Assembly (NCBI RefSeq): GCF_030816915.1
Contig: NZ_JAUSYN010000001.1
Location: forward strand, 248,001 to 312,000
DNA from: Streptomyces sp. B3I8
Lineage (GTDB): Bacteria > Actinomycetota > Actinomycetes > Streptomycetales > Streptomycetaceae
Direction of reading: 5' to 3'
Length of the DNA: 64,000 nucleotides
The position numbers were made by a program, and so were the translations under genes. Shown piece by piece: positions 1 to 9,594 of this stretch. A model generated the notes under the pieces. That model did no database searches and was not told the DNA's origin. It saw nothing but the letters and a program-made list of their open reading frames with translations. Position 1 is the first letter of the stretch. Every line of letters begins with the position of its first letter.

Positions 1-173
1 GCTGGGTCCGCAGCCCTTTGAGGCGCGGGCCGACTGCGGCCATCGTCGACTGTGTCTCTTCGTCCATCCCTCCACCTTGCCACCACAGCAAGGATCTTTG
101 CGTGTGATGCCGGACCGGCCGACGGTGGTGGCAGGCGCTCCGACCGGGGCTGCCGGGCGGAGGGAGAGACGCG

Positions 174-527
174 ATGCGGAACGACAGCGGAAGTGAGGTG
201 GCGCCGGTGCGGCGGGCCGCAGCGCCGCCCGGCGCCGCGGTGAAGGTGCGCCGCGGTCCGGTCGCGCCGGCGGTGGTGATTTTGGTGCTGACGCAGTTGA
301 TGTTCGTCATGAACACCTCGATCGTTAACGTGGCGCTGCCCGACACCGGCCGTGATCTGGGCTTTTCCAGCGCGGGCCTGTCCTGGGTCGTCACCGCCTA
401 CGCGCTGGCCTTCGGCGGCCTGATCCTGCTGACCGGGAAGGTCGGTTCCATGATCGGGCCGCGCCGCGCCCTGGTTCTGGGCATCACCATTCACGACACC
501 GCCCTGACCGCCCAGCACACCCGGTGA
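174..527 (+). pseudogene. Truncated DHA2-type MFS transporter, N-terminal piece
   Basis: The first roughly 100 residues match the start of a drug:proton antiporter of the EmrB/QacA type. A charged N-terminus is followed by TM1 (AVVILVLTQLMFVMNTSIVNVALP) broken here as AVVILVLTQLMF then MNTSIVNVALP, and then by TM2 (WVVTAYALAFGGLIL) and the TGKVGS/GPRR loop. After GPRRALVLGI the similarity stops and the frame runs about 14 unrelated residues to a stop. Full-length family members have 450-500 residues and 14 helices, so about 80% of the gene is missing. An intact SDR gene starts 47 nt downstream, so the lost part was probably removed by a deletion that joined the two. No transport function is expected. 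Confidence 0.8.
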
Positions 528-573
528 CCCACCCCTCACCAGCACGCGACGCCACCCAGAAACGAGTACGACC

Positions 574-1311
574 ATGCAGCACGACCTCGCGCACCAGACC
601 GCCCTGGTCACCGGAGCCACCGCCGGAATCGGTCGGGCCACCGCCCTGGCCCTGGCCGCCCGCGGCGCCGCCGTCCTCGTCCACGGCCGCGACAAGGAAC
701 GCGCAGCCGACACCGTGAAGCGCATCACCGCCCTCGGCGCCTCAGCACGCTTCGCGCCGGCTGATCTGTCCGACCCCGCACAGGTGACAGACCTGGCCGA
801 ACGCGCCGGGCAAGTCGACATCCTGGTCAACAACGCAGGCATCTTTCACTTCGCCCGCACCGCCGACACCACCCCCGCCACGTTCGACGCCCACATCGCC
901 ATCAACCTGCGCGCCCCCTACCTCCTCGTCCAGGCCCTCGCCCCCGGCATGACCGAACGCGGACACGGCTCCATCATCAATGTCAGCAGCGGCGCCGCCG
1001 GCACCCCCGGTCTTGGCAGTGGCATCTACGGCGCCACCAAAGCCGCCCTGGAATCCCTCACCCGCGTCTGGGCCGCCGAATACGGGCCCGCCGGAGTCCG
1101 CGTCAACGCCGTCGCCGCCGGCCCTACCCGCACAGAGGGCACCGCCGCCTACGGCGAAGCCTTCGAATCAGCCGGACAAGCCGTCGCCCTCCAACGCCTG
1201 GCCGACCCCGAAGAGATCGCAGAGGCCATCGCCTTCATGGCCTCCCCCGACGCCAGCTACGTCAACGGCGCCACCCTCAGCGCCATGGGTGGCCAACCCG
1301 CCCTCGGCTGA
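574..1311 (+). CDS. SDR family NAD(P)-dependent oxidoreductase
   Basis: A classical short-chain dehydrogenase of 245 residues, the usual length. The nucleotide-binding motif TGATAGIG lies near residues 12-19, NNAG near residue 88, the catalytic Ser region NVSSGAAG follows, and the active-site pair is Y152-x-x-x-K156 (YGATK). The C-terminus ends with the typical [10 protein letters not shown]. It likely oxidises or reduces a hydroxyl/carbonyl group; the substrate cannot be read from the sequence. The HGRD segment after beta-2, with a basic residue, hints at NADP(H) preference. There is no strong ribosome-binding site before the ATG. It follows the decayed MFS gene and is the only complete gene in the first 1.5 kb. 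Confidence 0.9.
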   Translation: MQHDLAHQTALVTGATAGIGRATALALAARGAAVLVHGRDKERAADTVKRITALGASARFAPADLSDPAQVTDLAERAGQVDILVNNAGIFHFARTADTTPATFDAHIAINLRAPYLLVQALAPGMTERGHGSIINVSSGAAGTPGLGSGIYGATKAALESLTRVWAAEYGPAGVRVNAVAAGPTRTEGTAAYGEAFESAGQAVALQRLADPEEIAEAIAFMASPDASYVNGATLSAMGGQPALG

Positions 1312-1346
1312 TCGCGGGTTGGCCGCCAAGGAGATGCGGGATCTCG

Positions 1347-1538
1347 GTGAAGACGTCGAAAGGCAGCGTGCCTTGGACGGGGATCTTCGTCGCCGGGTCG
1401 ATCGCCCGGGGCATGGTGGCCGACGGCTATCGACCCGCCCGCTCCGACGTCATCGGCGCCCTGGTCTGCCCCGCGGGGATGGCGGTCATCATGTACGCCC
1501 CGCGCGCAGCGGTATGCCGAACGCGCGGTGGGAGCTAG
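1347..1538 (+). pseudogene. YnfA/UPF0060-type membrane protein, C-terminal remnant
   Basis: Residues 12-52 of this frame ([19 protein letters not shown], then [20 protein letters not shown]) closely resemble the last two helices of the small YnfA/UPF0060 family, whose members are about 110 residues with four membrane segments. The first two helices are missing. The start lies in sequence unrelated to the family, and the frame runs past the usual C-terminal end (MYAPR) into [11 protein letters not shown]. This is a 5-prime-deleted relic next to insertion-sequence debris, not a working gene. Confidence 0.65.
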
Positions 1539-1549
1539 GGGCTGTCTCC

Positions 1550-1573
1550 TTGAAAGGCTATTTGAAAGGCTAT
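1550..1573. repeat. Tandem 12-bp direct repeat TTGAAAGGCTAT
   Basis: Two perfect adjacent copies of TTGAAAGGCTAT (1550-1561 and 1562-1573) lie just after the YnfA remnant and overlap the stop codon of the minus-strand DUF6221 gene. They may be a slippage duplication or the scar of a transposition event. Confidence 0.7.
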
Positions 1574-1827
1574 GGGCGCCATTCCTGCTGGTAGGCGGGG
1601 TGTTCGGTGTATGACTGGCCAAGGACTCGCAGCGCGTATGCCAGGCCGGCCGAGCGGGAGTCGGAGGGATCCATGGCTTTGTAGTCGTTCGCCAGTTGCT
1701 CGATCAGGTCGAGCATGGGGAGGTGGCTGTCGAGAAGGGCCTCGCCGCCCAGGGTGCCGGCCACGTAGGCGTAAGCGTGGTTGTCGTCGTTGATGCGTGC
1801 GATGAGGAACTCCACAAGGCCATTCAT
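1570..1827 (-). CDS. DUF6221 family protein
   Basis: An 85-residue protein recognised from the family pattern MNxLVEFLxARxxDD at the N-terminus and an A-L-x-V-L...Y-x-x-HPxYxxEW-R-P ending. The family is common in Streptomyces accessory regions and has no established function. This copy is shorter than many relatives, which carry a longer middle. It starts about 30 nt downstream of the end of the decayed IS5 transposase, so an insertion may have replaced its native promoter. No membrane segment or catalytic motif is visible. Confidence 0.75.
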   Translation of the reverse strand: MNGLVEFLIARINDDNHAYAYVAGTLGGEALLDSHLPMLDLIEQLANDYKAMDPSDSRSAGLAYALRVLGQSYTEHPAYQQEWRP

Positions 1828-1854
1828 GCGGCCATCTTCGCGGGCAAGGTGCTT

Positions 1855-2440
1855 CGGCGGTCACGCGGCTGTCCAGATGAGGATGGTGGCGAGGTGGAGT
1901 GCGGCCTGGTGGGCGATGGCGAGCTTGTCCGTTCGCATGGCCAGGCCACGCCATTGTTTGAGGTGGTTGATGCACCGTTCGACGGCGTTGCGCTGCTTGT
2001 AGGCCTCGGCGTCGAAGACCGGTGGACGGTCTCCGTCGCGGCCTCGCCGCAGCCGGTGGCCGACCTGGTCGGACGGCTGGGGGATGACAGCGCGGATTCC
2101 GCGTCGTCGGAGGTGATTGCGGATCGCGCGGGATGAATACGCGCGGTCAGCCAGGACGGCATCGGGCCGGGTCTGCCTTCGAGACCGGCATGGCAGGCAT
2201 CCGCGTTCCGCGATGCGGACCCGGACGACCCCAAGGGCCGTGCACGGTTGTCGCCGGCGAGGTGGACTTTCGTACTCAGGCCGCCGCGGGAGCGTCCGAG
2301 GGCATGGTCCTCGGGCTCAGCCCGGTCCGGCGCCCCTTCTCCCTCGCACCGGCGGCGTCGGACCGAGCGAGCAGGCCGGTGAGGACCTTCTCCCAGGTGC
2401 CGTCGGCGTGCCGTACTGCCCAGCCTGCGACCCCAAACCA
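1855..2440 (-). mobile_element. IS5-family transposase remnant (frameshifted)
   Basis: Reading the minus strand, three frames together give an IS5-type DDE transposase: WEKVLTGLLARSDAAG, then GRSRGGLSTKVHLAGD, then PDAVLADRAYSSRAIR, GHRLRRGRDGDRPPVFD and NAVERCINHLKQWRGLA, ending in LATILIWTA. The block between LLARSDAAG and GRSRGG, which should hold the first catalytic Asp (VDST type), is deleted. A further frameshift near 2235 disrupts the middle. The element is inactive; terminal inverted repeats were not identified. It lies between the DUF6221 gene and the FAD-linked oxidase. Confidence 0.85.
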
Positions 2441-2473
2441 AGATCCGGAAGAAGCACCCCAGGGGCGTCGCTC

Positions 2474-3871
2474 TCAGGCCGCGGCGGGCGGGATGTTCTG
2501 GTTGGCGTGGAACAGATTGTCCGGGTCGTAGGCGCGCTTGACCGAGGCCAGTCGGTCGAAGTGCCCCCGGTAGGTGGTCCGGACGCGGTCGGCGCTCTCC
2601 TGTGCGCCGATGAAGTTGACGTAGGAGCCGCCCATGGAGTGCGGGTGCAGGGCGGTCCAGTAGTCGACGCACCACTGCCGGATCACGTCGGCCCGGGCGG
2701 GGTCCGGGTCGATCCCGCCGATCACCGCGGACCAGACGGCGTCGCGGTAGGCCCATGCCGTGTCGTCGGCGCCGACCCGGTGAGCCGCCCCGTCCACCGG
2801 ATACAGGTGCATGGTCGACAGGTCGGTGGGGATGCTCTCCCCGAACCTGTGGTGCACGTCGACGGCGGCGTCGGGGATCGTGTCGAAGAAGGCGCCGCGC
2901 CAGTACCACTGCAGACCCTTGGGGATCAGCGCGTCGAACATCGACTGGAGCGCGGGGTACGGCATGGGGCTCGTGAAGTGGAAGGCGGGCGGCGCCGGTT
3001 CGTCGACCACTGCCAGTACCTGTTCCATCCGGCCGGCTTCGAGGTCACCCGTGTAGCACCACACCACCGCGCACACCTTCTGCCCGTGGAGCGGCTCGGG
3101 GAAGGGCGGGGCGGGCGGTACGACCAGCACCGCGAAGAAGCCGTTGAGATCCTCCGGGGCGGCGGGCAGGAATTCCCGGTACCAGCGCAGCACGTCCGGG
3201 GTGCGGTCCACCGGCCACGCCGTCACCGCGACCCCCACCGTGTCGACCGGTCGCGGCATGAAGGTGAACGACGTCACCACTCCGAAGTTGCCGCCGCCAC
3301 CCCGCAACGCCCAGAACAGGTCGGGGTGGTTGTCTGCCGACGCGGTGACACACCTGCCGTCGGCGAGCACGACGTCGGCCGACAGCAGACTGTCGATCGT
3401 CAGACCGTACTTGCGCGTCAGGTGGCCGTGCCCGCCTCCGAGGGTGAGGCCGCCGATACCCGTGGTCGACTGGATCCCGGCGGGCACGGCCCGTCCGAAG
3501 GCATGCGTGGCATGATCCACGTCACCGAGCACGCTACCGCCCCCGACCTGGACGGTTCCCCCCTCCGGGTCGACCCTGACCCAGCGCATCGGCGACAGGT
3601 CGAGCACCAGTCCCCCGTCGACCAGGCACAGGCCCGGACCGCTGTGACCGCCGCCGCGCACCGCCAGTTCGACGCCGGTGTCCTTGGCGAAGGAGATCGT
3701 CGTCCGCACGTCTGCCGCGTCCACGCACTGCGCGAACACGGCGGGCCGACGGTCGATCATCGCGTTGTAGATGCTGCGGGCCTCGTCGTAGCCCGCGTCC
3801 GGCGGCGTGATCACCGCTCCTCTCAAACTCTCCCGCAGAGTGCCGACAGCAGCGTCGTCGATGCCGCCCAT
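2474..3871 (-). CDS. FAD-binding (PCMH) oxidoreductase of the berberine-bridge type
   Basis: A 465-residue flavoprotein, normal length for BBE-like oxidases. The N-terminal FAD-binding domain has AVRGGGHSGPG, whose His is the expected site of covalent 8-alpha-histidyl FAD attachment, followed by GGGHGHLTRKYGL, where the second (6-S-cysteinyl) site of bicovalent members is His instead of Cys. ALRGGGGNFGVVT follows. The C-terminal BBE motif is present (YVNF...YDPDNLFHANQNI). It likely oxidises an alcohol, sugar or natural-product intermediate with reduction of oxygen; the substrate is unknown. The gene stands alone between two insertion-sequence remnants and lacks a signal peptide, so it is probably cytoplasmic. 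Confidence 0.92.
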   Translation of the reverse strand: MGGIDDAAVGTLRESLRGAVITPPDAGYDEARSIYNAMIDRRPAVFAQCVDAADVRTTISFAKDTGVELAVRGGGHSGPGLCLVDGGLVLDLSPMRWVRVDPEGGTVQVGGGSVLGDVDHATHAFGRAVPAGIQSTTGIGGLTLGGGHGHLTRKYGLTIDSLLSADVVLADGRCVTASADNHPDLFWALRGGGGNFGVVTSFTFMPRPVDTVGVAVTAWPVDRTPDVLRWYREFLPAAPEDLNGFFAVLVVPPAPPFPEPLHGQKVCAVVWCYTGDLEAGRMEQVLAVVDEPAPPAFHFTSPMPYPALQSMFDALIPKGLQWYWRGAFFDTIPDAAVDVHHRFGESIPTDLSTMHLYPVDGAAHRVGADDTAWAYRDAVWSAVIGGIDPDPARADVIRQWCVDYWTALHPHSMGGSYVNFIGAQESADRVRTTYRGHFDRLASVKRAYDPDNLFHANQNIPPAAA

Positions 3872-4114
3872 GGCCGAGGACCCCTTTTCCGCATGCTGTT
3901 CCGTGAATCCCGCACCGGGGTCGGCGCGTCACGTCCACGCGGAAAGGCGCGGGTCCCGTGTGCGCCCCGGCAGCGATGCGGCGAGTGCGCCCCCACCCCT
4001 CCAGTGTGCGCCCGTCCCCCGCACTTCGCACATGCTTGAGGCGGTCCGGACAGGTGGGACTTTCGAAACACGTCCTACTGATCTTTTCGTGAGTTCGGTG
4101 GGTGTGGTGAGCGT

Positions 4115-4985
4115 GTGGGTGGGAGGCTGTCGGCGTGGCGTGTCAACCTTCCCCTTCGGCTGCCGGCTCCTCCCTTCCTCCTTTGTCGACCTCAGTTGGC
4201 GGAGGCGCGTCGTGTTCGGGCAGTCGAGTTGTTTGAGGACGGCGTCTCGAATGCGGAGATCGCGGGGGCGGTGGGGGTGTGCGCCGAAAGTGTGCGGCGT
4301 TGGCGGCGGGTGTGGGAGCAAGGTGGTGCTTCGGGCCTGCGGCGACGGGCCGCCACCGGGCGCCCGCCCAAGCTGGACGACACCCAGGTCGAGATGGTCC
4401 GGACCGCGTTGGAGCAAGGTGCCCAGGCCCACGGTTTCGAGACCGACCTGTGGACCCTGGAACGAGTCGGTGCGGTCGTCACCCGGACAACGGGAGTGGT
4501 GCTGTCGAGGGCGTCGGTACGGCGGCTGCTGACCAGCCGGCTCGGATGGAGCCTGCAGCGGCCCGAGCGGCGGGCGGTCGAGCGGGACGAGCCGGAGATC
4601 GCCCGCTGGATCGCGCACGAGTGGCCGCGCATCAAAAAGGGGCCGTGAACACACGTGCCTGGAACGTCTTCCCCGACGAATCAGGCGGCTCCCTGCTTCC
4701 TCGGATCCGCCGCACCTACTCCCCCCGAGGGCGGACTCCGCTCCTGCGGCACCGCCTGAACCGGAAGCGCGCATCGATGGCCGGGGCCTTGGGCTACCAC
4801 TCCGCCGACCCCGGTCGCGGGGCCCGCCCGTGCTTCCACCTCAAGCCCGCCCAGCTACGACACCGCCGCCCTCATCGAGGTCCTGGAACAGCTGAAGGTG
4901 TCCTACCGCGGCGAGCGGGTGGTCCTGGTCCGGGACGGCCTGTCGGCCCACTGGAGCCGGGCGCTGCGGGCCTCGGTGGATTCAG
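4115..4985 (+). mobile_element. IS630-family transposase remnant (frameshifted, 3-prime truncated)
   Basis: The first frame (to 4648) gives the helix-turn-helix and winged-helix part: VELFEDGVSNAEIAGAVGV, SVRRWRRVWEQGG, GRPPKLDD and SVRRLLTSRLGWSLQRPERR. At the run CAAAAAGGGG (about 4632) the similarity moves to another frame with the DDE start (WNVFPDESG), then moves again near 4853 to YDTAALIEVLEQLKVSYRG and LVRDGLSAHWS, and ends about 4985 without the last catalytic Glu. The A-run shift could be programmed frameshifting, known in this family, but the second shift and missing end mark a dead copy. Confidence 0.8.
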
Positions 4986-5211
4986 CGCGTGTCGCGTCGG
5001 GCAGGCACAGCCGCAGACGCGGCCGGACGGTGGCGGGATCGAGGTCGTACTCGCGGCGCGGGCGGACGGCCACGGCAGCGACGCGGTCGCCCATCCACGT
5101 GGGGCAGGTAGGCCGTTCAAGGGCGATGCCCGCGATGCGGCGCTGCTGGTCTGACAGCGAGGGAAAGGCCCAGGAGGAGGCGGGCGGCGGGCACGGCTTC
5201 TCGCGGCCTGT

Positions 5212-6096
5212 TCATTTCTCGACGAAGATGATCTCTTCGGGCTGGTGGGTCATCCTCACGGTGTTGCCGTTGGTGATCTCGATGGCGTGTTGCAGGCCGG
5301 TGATCTCCTTGGAGTCCGGCGGCATGTGGAACTTGTCGGCGCCTCCGCCCAGAAAGGAGGGGAGGCAGGCCAGGGACGGGTCAGTGGGGTTGAGGTCGAG
5401 GTATTCCTTCAGCCGGCGGAACAGCTTCGGGAGGATGACCGCTCCGTCGTCGGCCGTGAGCGAGGCCATTTTGGTGATCTTCACTCCGGACTGCGTCACG
5501 TCCCTGGCCCACACGCCGAGCGGGGGTGTGGATTGCCGCGCCTGCTGGGCGGCGGCCGCGAGGACCTTGCGCAGGGAGACGGGAAAGCCGGTGTAGAAGG
5601 TCGGGTAGGCCAGGCCGAGCGAGACCAGGTGGTAGTTGGCGGTCTTCTTCAGCAGGGCGTCGTCGACGTTGATCTCGTAGCCGCTGCACCCGGGCGGGCC
5701 GCCGCGGCCGACCAGGGCCACACAGCGGCCGTAGAGGTCGGTGCCCCGGGTGAGGATGAAGCCGGGCACGTCGGCGGGGGTGAGGGTGACGGTCTCGTCC
5801 GGGTTACGGACAATGCTGGTGAAGCCGAGGAACTTCAGCAGTTCGTCCGCGGCCTGGTGTGCGAGGCCGATGGGCTGATGCTGGTCGGGTCCGTAGGGGC
5901 CCCCGTAGTGGGTCTCCAGCGCGTCGATGCCTTCGAGCCGGACGTTGGCGTGGCCGTCGGCGGCGGGCAGGATCGGTTCGCACCCGGGGACGAGTTTCCA
6001 GTCGGCCACGTTGTCCGGGATGAACGGGACGGTGTCACCGTCAGGCTTGGCCTTCTCCGAGACCTTGAACGAGCCCTTGATGAGCAGCATGGGCAT
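5212..6096 (-). CDS. Staphylococcal-nuclease-like (thermonuclease-fold) protein
   Basis: A 294-residue protein with the SNase signature split by an insertion: PDGDTVPFIPDN near residue 20, VRLEGIDALETHY near residue 55 and LYGRCVAL near residue 120, corresponding to the family motifs DGDT, RLxGIDxPE and YGR. The usual PE of IDAPE is replaced by LE, and the C-terminal half is unlike secreted SNases, so nuclease activity is likely but unproven. There is no signal peptide. The start ATG at 6096 has a good GAGGGAG ribosome-binding site. A pair of AATGACAC direct repeats lies immediately upstream. The gene is monocistronic, with the effector-like island about 600 bp away on the other strand. Confidence 0.65.
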   Translation of the reverse strand: MPMLLIKGSFKVSEKAKPDGDTVPFIPDNVADWKLVPGCEPILPAADGHANVRLEGIDALETHYGGPYGPDQHQPIGLAHQAADELLKFLGFTSIVRNPDETVTLTPADVPGFILTRGTDLYGRCVALVGRGGPPGCSGYEINVDDALLKKTANYHLVSLGLAYPTFYTGFPVSLRKVLAAAAQQARQSTPPLGVWARDVTQSGVKITKMASLTADDGAVILPKLFRRLKEYLDLNPTDPSLACLPSFLGGGADKFHMPPDSKEITGLQHAIEITNGNTVRMTHQPEEIIFVEK

Positions 6097-6113
6097 GGCG
6101 ACTCCCTCTCACG

Positions 6114-6142
6114 AATGACACTCGGTATTCGGATAATGACAC
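6114..6142 (-). promoter_or_regulatory. Direct repeats in the nuclease-gene leader
   Basis: Two copies of AATGACAC (6114-6121 and 6135-6142; GTGTCATT on the coding strand) are 21 bp apart, two helical turns, and sit 18-46 nt upstream of the nuclease start. The AT-rich spacer (ATTATCCGAATACC on the coding strand) could include the -10 region. They may form a regulator site. Confidence 0.4.
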
Positions 6143-6700
6143 AGAGTGCATACGGGTGTGCGGGGGTCGTCCGGTGCCGGAAGCTCTCCCCCGTGCCGCC
6201 CCGTGTGCGGGCCGTCCGCCTGACCTCGGTCTGCGGTCCGCCCGGCATGGACAGCACCGGTGGCTGCTGTCCGGCGGGCCGGGTCCCCCGGACGGGGTGG
6301 CGGACCGGCTCAGCGCCGGCCCGGGCGGCCGGCCCGGTGTTCCTCGGGTGCCCCTCACGGGCGGCCGGCCCGGACGGGCCGGCGGATCCCGCCTCGTCAG
6401 CGCCCTCGGCCGGGCGTACGGCAGCGCTGGGGGCCCGCGCACCGGGGCGGCCCGCTCGACCGGCGGTCGCCTCACCGTGTGCGGGGCCTGTCCGAGGCAC
6501 CTTTCCCTGACATGCCGACACGGCGGCCGGCAAGGGCGGTCGCCGTCGACCGGCGTGCACGACGGTGGAGAACTCCCTGCGATCGAGCGAACAGGTGGAC
6601 GAGCGCCGTCGGCCGGAGGCGCCCTTCCTCCGGCGCCCGGCACTCCGGCACGGCTCGTCGCAGCCGACGGCCCGGCGGCGTCTGCTGAATCCACGAGGAA
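6143..6700. other. Stretch without a recognisable gene
   Basis: High-GC sequence between the minus-strand nuclease gene and the DUF2235 relic. Open frames on both strands have shadow-like composition (runs of R, P, G, A) and match no family I recognise. The part beyond about 6500 may be decayed N-terminal sequence of the DUF2235 relic. Confidence 0.5.
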
Positions 6701-6703
6701 CCG

Positions 6704-7440
6704 GTGGGCCAGGACGTTCCGGGACAGCGAGCCACGGGCCCGACGACCTGTCCCTCTTCGGCTTCAGCCGTGGCGCGTTCACCGTCCGCGGCCTTGCGGG
6801 GCTCGTACGCAACAGCGGGATTCTGCGCAGGGGCCACGCGGACCGCACGCGTGAGGCCTGGGCGCTGTACCGCGACCGGAGCGAGCGGCCCGTCGGCGCC
6901 GCCACGTTGTTCCGCAGGACCTACGCCCGGGAGCCCCCATCCGTTTCATCGGTGTGTGGGACACCGTGGGCGCCCTGGGCATCCCCGCCCCCGACGCCGC
7001 GTGGCCGCGGCCGGCGGTTGACCGGTTCAACCGGGGCTGGGCGTTCCATGACACCGAGCCGAGCAGCTGGATCGCCGCCGCTTTCCAGGCGCTGGCCATC
7101 GACGAGGAACGTTCGGCCCTCTGCCCGGCCCTGTGGCATCAGCAGCGGGGTGCGGCCGAACCGGGGCAGGAGCTGAGGCAGGTCTGGTTCGCCGGGGTGC
7201 ACCGCGATGCCGGCGGCGGCTACCGGGGAGAGCGGGCTGTCCGACATTCCTCTGCCGTGGATGGCCGGGCAGGTCCACAAATGCGGGCTGCGCTTCCGTC
7301 CCGGCGCCCTCGGTGAGAACGGGCCCGGGACGATGGACTGGGAAGCGAGCACCGCGTTCCGGGTGCGGCCGGACGGCCTGGGCCGGCCGCACGCGTCACG
7401 GACCGGAGGACACCGGCCGGCCGGGCCGCTCTACCGCCCG
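6704..7440 (+). pseudogene. DUF2235 hydrolase pseudogene, paralogue of the intact gene at 12.2 kb
   Basis: Three frames together match the intact DUF2235 protein downstream: DDLSLFGFSRGAFTVRGLAG (nucleophile elbow GFSRG kept), then RFIGVWDTVGALGIPAPDAA and FNRGWAFHDTEPSSWIAAAF with GQELRQVWFAGVHRDAGGGY, then GLSDIPLPWMAGQVHKCGL. Frameshifts lie near 6935 and 7225, and the N-terminal domain with DGTWN is absent. DUF2235 proteins are alpha/beta hydrolases related to type VI lipase effectors. It probably arose by duplication of the 12.2-kb gene, or both were acquired and one decayed. Confidence 0.85.
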
Positions 7441-7852
7441 AGTCGCCCTGTGCCGGGGACTTGCGGGCAACGCTCGGGCTCCCAGGCGGATGCCCGGGGG
7501 CCGGTGGGTGACGCCCGGTCCTTGACGCGGCACCCGCGGCCACCCGAAGAGGCGGGGCACATGCGGACAGTTAGGTGAAACCGAAAGCTCAACGCCCTTT
7601 CTTTGCCTGGGCGGTGAGATGTGGCACCGCACTCGGGACCCTGCGAGACTGGTGGGGAGGCAGAACTCTCAAGGTGACACATGAGACGTGGCCGGCGGCC
7701 CGGTCCGCTCTGGCCGGCCGCGTGTCACAGTCCGGCCCCTCCGCACCGCACGCCCCCGCGCGGCCGGCAGTTCTCCTGCCGCGGGCGGTACAGGCGGACG
7801 GGAAGGGGCACGTCAGCGAACGGACCTTCGTTCTCGACCACGGAGCCTTTCC

Positions 7853-9046
7853 ATGACAAGCGAACTTCGCATGCACTGCGCGATTCCCCCGTACATCCTC
7901 GAGGACCTCCTGGGGAGCGATGACGGCGAGGTGCGGCAGGCGGCCCTGAATTCCCTGCTCACCACTGCCCGTCTGAGGGGTGAGCGGACGGTTCTGGCAG
8001 CCTTCCCCGGCGCCGCCACGCCCGGCAACGGGCGCAGGACCGTCTTCGACTGCCGCAACGGCACAGATCTCGCCCTGGCGGTACTGGCCCGGTCCGAGGA
8101 CGGCCAGCCGTCCACGGACGGCGCCGCCAACCGTGCGTTCGACGCCCTCGGCAGGACCCGGGACTTCTTCCAGCAGGTCTTCGCCCGGAACTCCGTCGAT
8201 GGTCAGGGGATGCGCCTGGACGGCTACGTCCACTACGACGAGAAGTACAACAACGCCTTCTGGGACGGGCGTGAGATGTGCTTCGGCGACGGTGACGGGA
8301 TCATCTTCTCCGATCTCACGGGCTCGCTCTCCGTGATCGCCCATGAATTGGCGCACGGCGTGACCGAGCACACCGCGGGACTCGCGTACCGGGACCAGTC
8401 GGGCGCTCTGAACGAGTCGATGTCCGACGTGTTCGGGACGCTGGTCGAGCAATGGACACTGCATCAGACGGCCGAGCAATCGGACTGGCTGATCGGCCGT
8501 GAGGTTTTCACCCCCAAGGTCCAAAAGGACGCTCTGCGATCGATGAAGGCCCCGGGGCACGCCTGGGCACGGGACCCCCAGCCCGACCACATGTCGCATT
8601 ACGTCCACATGTCGGGGGACCACGGCGGGGTGCACTTCAACTCCGGGATCCCGAACAAGGCTTTCTACCTGACGGCGTCCGCCATCGGCGGATACGCGTG
8701 GGAGGCCCCGGGGATGATCTGGTACGAAGCGCTCAAGGCGTCCAACAGTGAGACGCGGTTCCAGGAATTCGCCGACACCACCTACCAGAAGGCGGGAGAC
8801 CTCTACGGTGACGGCGGCACCCCGCAGCAGGCCGTACTGGGCGCGTGGCAGCAGGTGGGCATCACCCTCACCGGTATCCCGGCCGGGGTGGCGAAGGAAC
8901 AGGGCCGCACGGTCGGCGAGAGCGGTGACGCGGGCCGGCAGGACTCCGTGGCAGTGGCCAGGCAGGTCCAGACGCTGACCGGCCGGGTGCAGGAACTGAG
9001 CGACGACGTGGCCATGCTGAAGGGACGCATGGCCGGCAGCCGCTGA
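7853..9046 (+). CDS. Protealysin-like M4 family metallopeptidase
   Basis: A 397-residue neutral zinc protease. The short propeptide carries the protealysin-type motif CAIPPYILEDL (residues 9-19) instead of a long FTP/PepSY propeptide, and there is no signal peptide, as in protealysin. The catalytic HELAH is at H164-E165...H168, with the third ligand E188 in GALNESMSDVFG and the substrate-binding NxGIPNKAFYL and HxSGDHGGVHFNSGI segments further on. The C-terminus (about residues 350-397) is a predicted coiled coil (VQTLTGRVQELSDDVAMLK). ATG 7853 was chosen because it leaves the propeptide motif near the N-terminus and has GGAG upstream. The next gene, 53 nt on, encodes an emfourin-like inhibitor, the usual operon partner. 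Confidence 0.93.
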   Translation: MTSELRMHCAIPPYILEDLLGSDDGEVRQAALNSLLTTARLRGERTVLAAFPGAATPGNGRRTVFDCRNGTDLALAVLARSEDGQPSTDGAANRAFDALGRTRDFFQQVFARNSVDGQGMRLDGYVHYDEKYNNAFWDGREMCFGDGDGIIFSDLTGSLSVIAHELAHGVTEHTAGLAYRDQSGALNESMSDVFGTLVEQWTLHQTAEQSDWLIGREVFTPKVQKDALRSMKAPGHAWARDPQPDHMSHYVHMSGDHGGVHFNSGIPNKAFYLTASAIGGYAWEAPGMIWYEALKASNSETRFQEFADTTYQKAGDLYGDGGTPQQAVLGAWQQVGITLTGIPAGVAKEQGRTVGESGDAGRQDSVAVARQVQTLTGRVQELSDDVAMLKGRMAGSR

Positions 9047-9099
9047 TCGCTGCGCGCTCCGCCGCAACGGTGGAGCGCGCCGGATGGCTGTGAGGCGCC

Positions 9100-9411
9100 A
9101 TGAGAATCACCCTGGTGACGGACGGCGGGCTGGCCGCCACCGTTCTCGCCGGCCTTGCGCCGCAGGTCCTGGACACGGACACCCTGTCCGAAGGAGCCGC
9201 TGCCGAGCTGGGCCGGCTGGTGTCCGCGGCCGCCGGGTCGGTGACGGAAGGAAGCGGGGAGCCCGCCGGCCCCGCGGCGGACGCGATGAGCTACTCGATC
9301 ACGGTGGAACAGGGCGGCCGCACCCTTGTCCTGGTCCAGTCGGACACGACCATGTCTGCCGAGTTCGCGGCGTTGCTGCGGCGGCTGAGGGAACTCACCG
9401 CGCGGCGGTGA
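9100..9411 (+). CDS. Emfourin-like protealysin inhibitor
   Basis: A 103-residue acidic protein starting MRITLVTDGG and ending in a helix (SAEFAALLRRLRELT). Size, fold pattern (N-terminal beta strand, a Leu/Ala helix, SYSITVEQGG strand, final helix) and position directly behind a protealysin-type M4 protease match emfourins, known tight-binding inhibitors encoded in the same operon as protealysins. It would act in the cytoplasm to keep the leaderless protease silent, or behave as an immunity protein if the protease acts on competitors. The assignment rests on context as much as sequence. Confidence 0.75.
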   Translation: MRITLVTDGGLAATVLAGLAPQVLDTDTLSEGAAAELGRLVSAAAGSVTEGSGEPAGPAADAMSYSITVEQGGRTLVLVQSDTTMSAEFAALLRRLRELTARR

Positions 9412-9594
9412 CGCCGACACCGGCGAAGGCGGCGGCCAGTGGCCCGCTGTGCCGCCCGCCCACAGCATGTTTCCCGGTACCGGGCCGCCGTCGCCGCAGC
9501 GTCGGGACGAGGCCCTGCCCCCGGGGGCCGCCGGCCGCCTTTGCGGCCGCCGAACACCGCCGATGCCGGCAGCTGATCCACGGAAGGCAGGACG

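Noticed and set aside
4625..4650. Programmed frameshift in the IS630 relic
   Set aside because: The A-run fits, but a second frame break and the missing 3-prime end show decay, so a functional frameshift cannot be claimed.
4981..5153. Minus-strand coding-like piece (GDRVAAVAVRPRREYDLDPATVRPRLR)
   Set aside because: It has protein-like composition, but it is short, lacks a clear start or family, and abuts the IS630 relic; perhaps a gene fragment, not enough to call.
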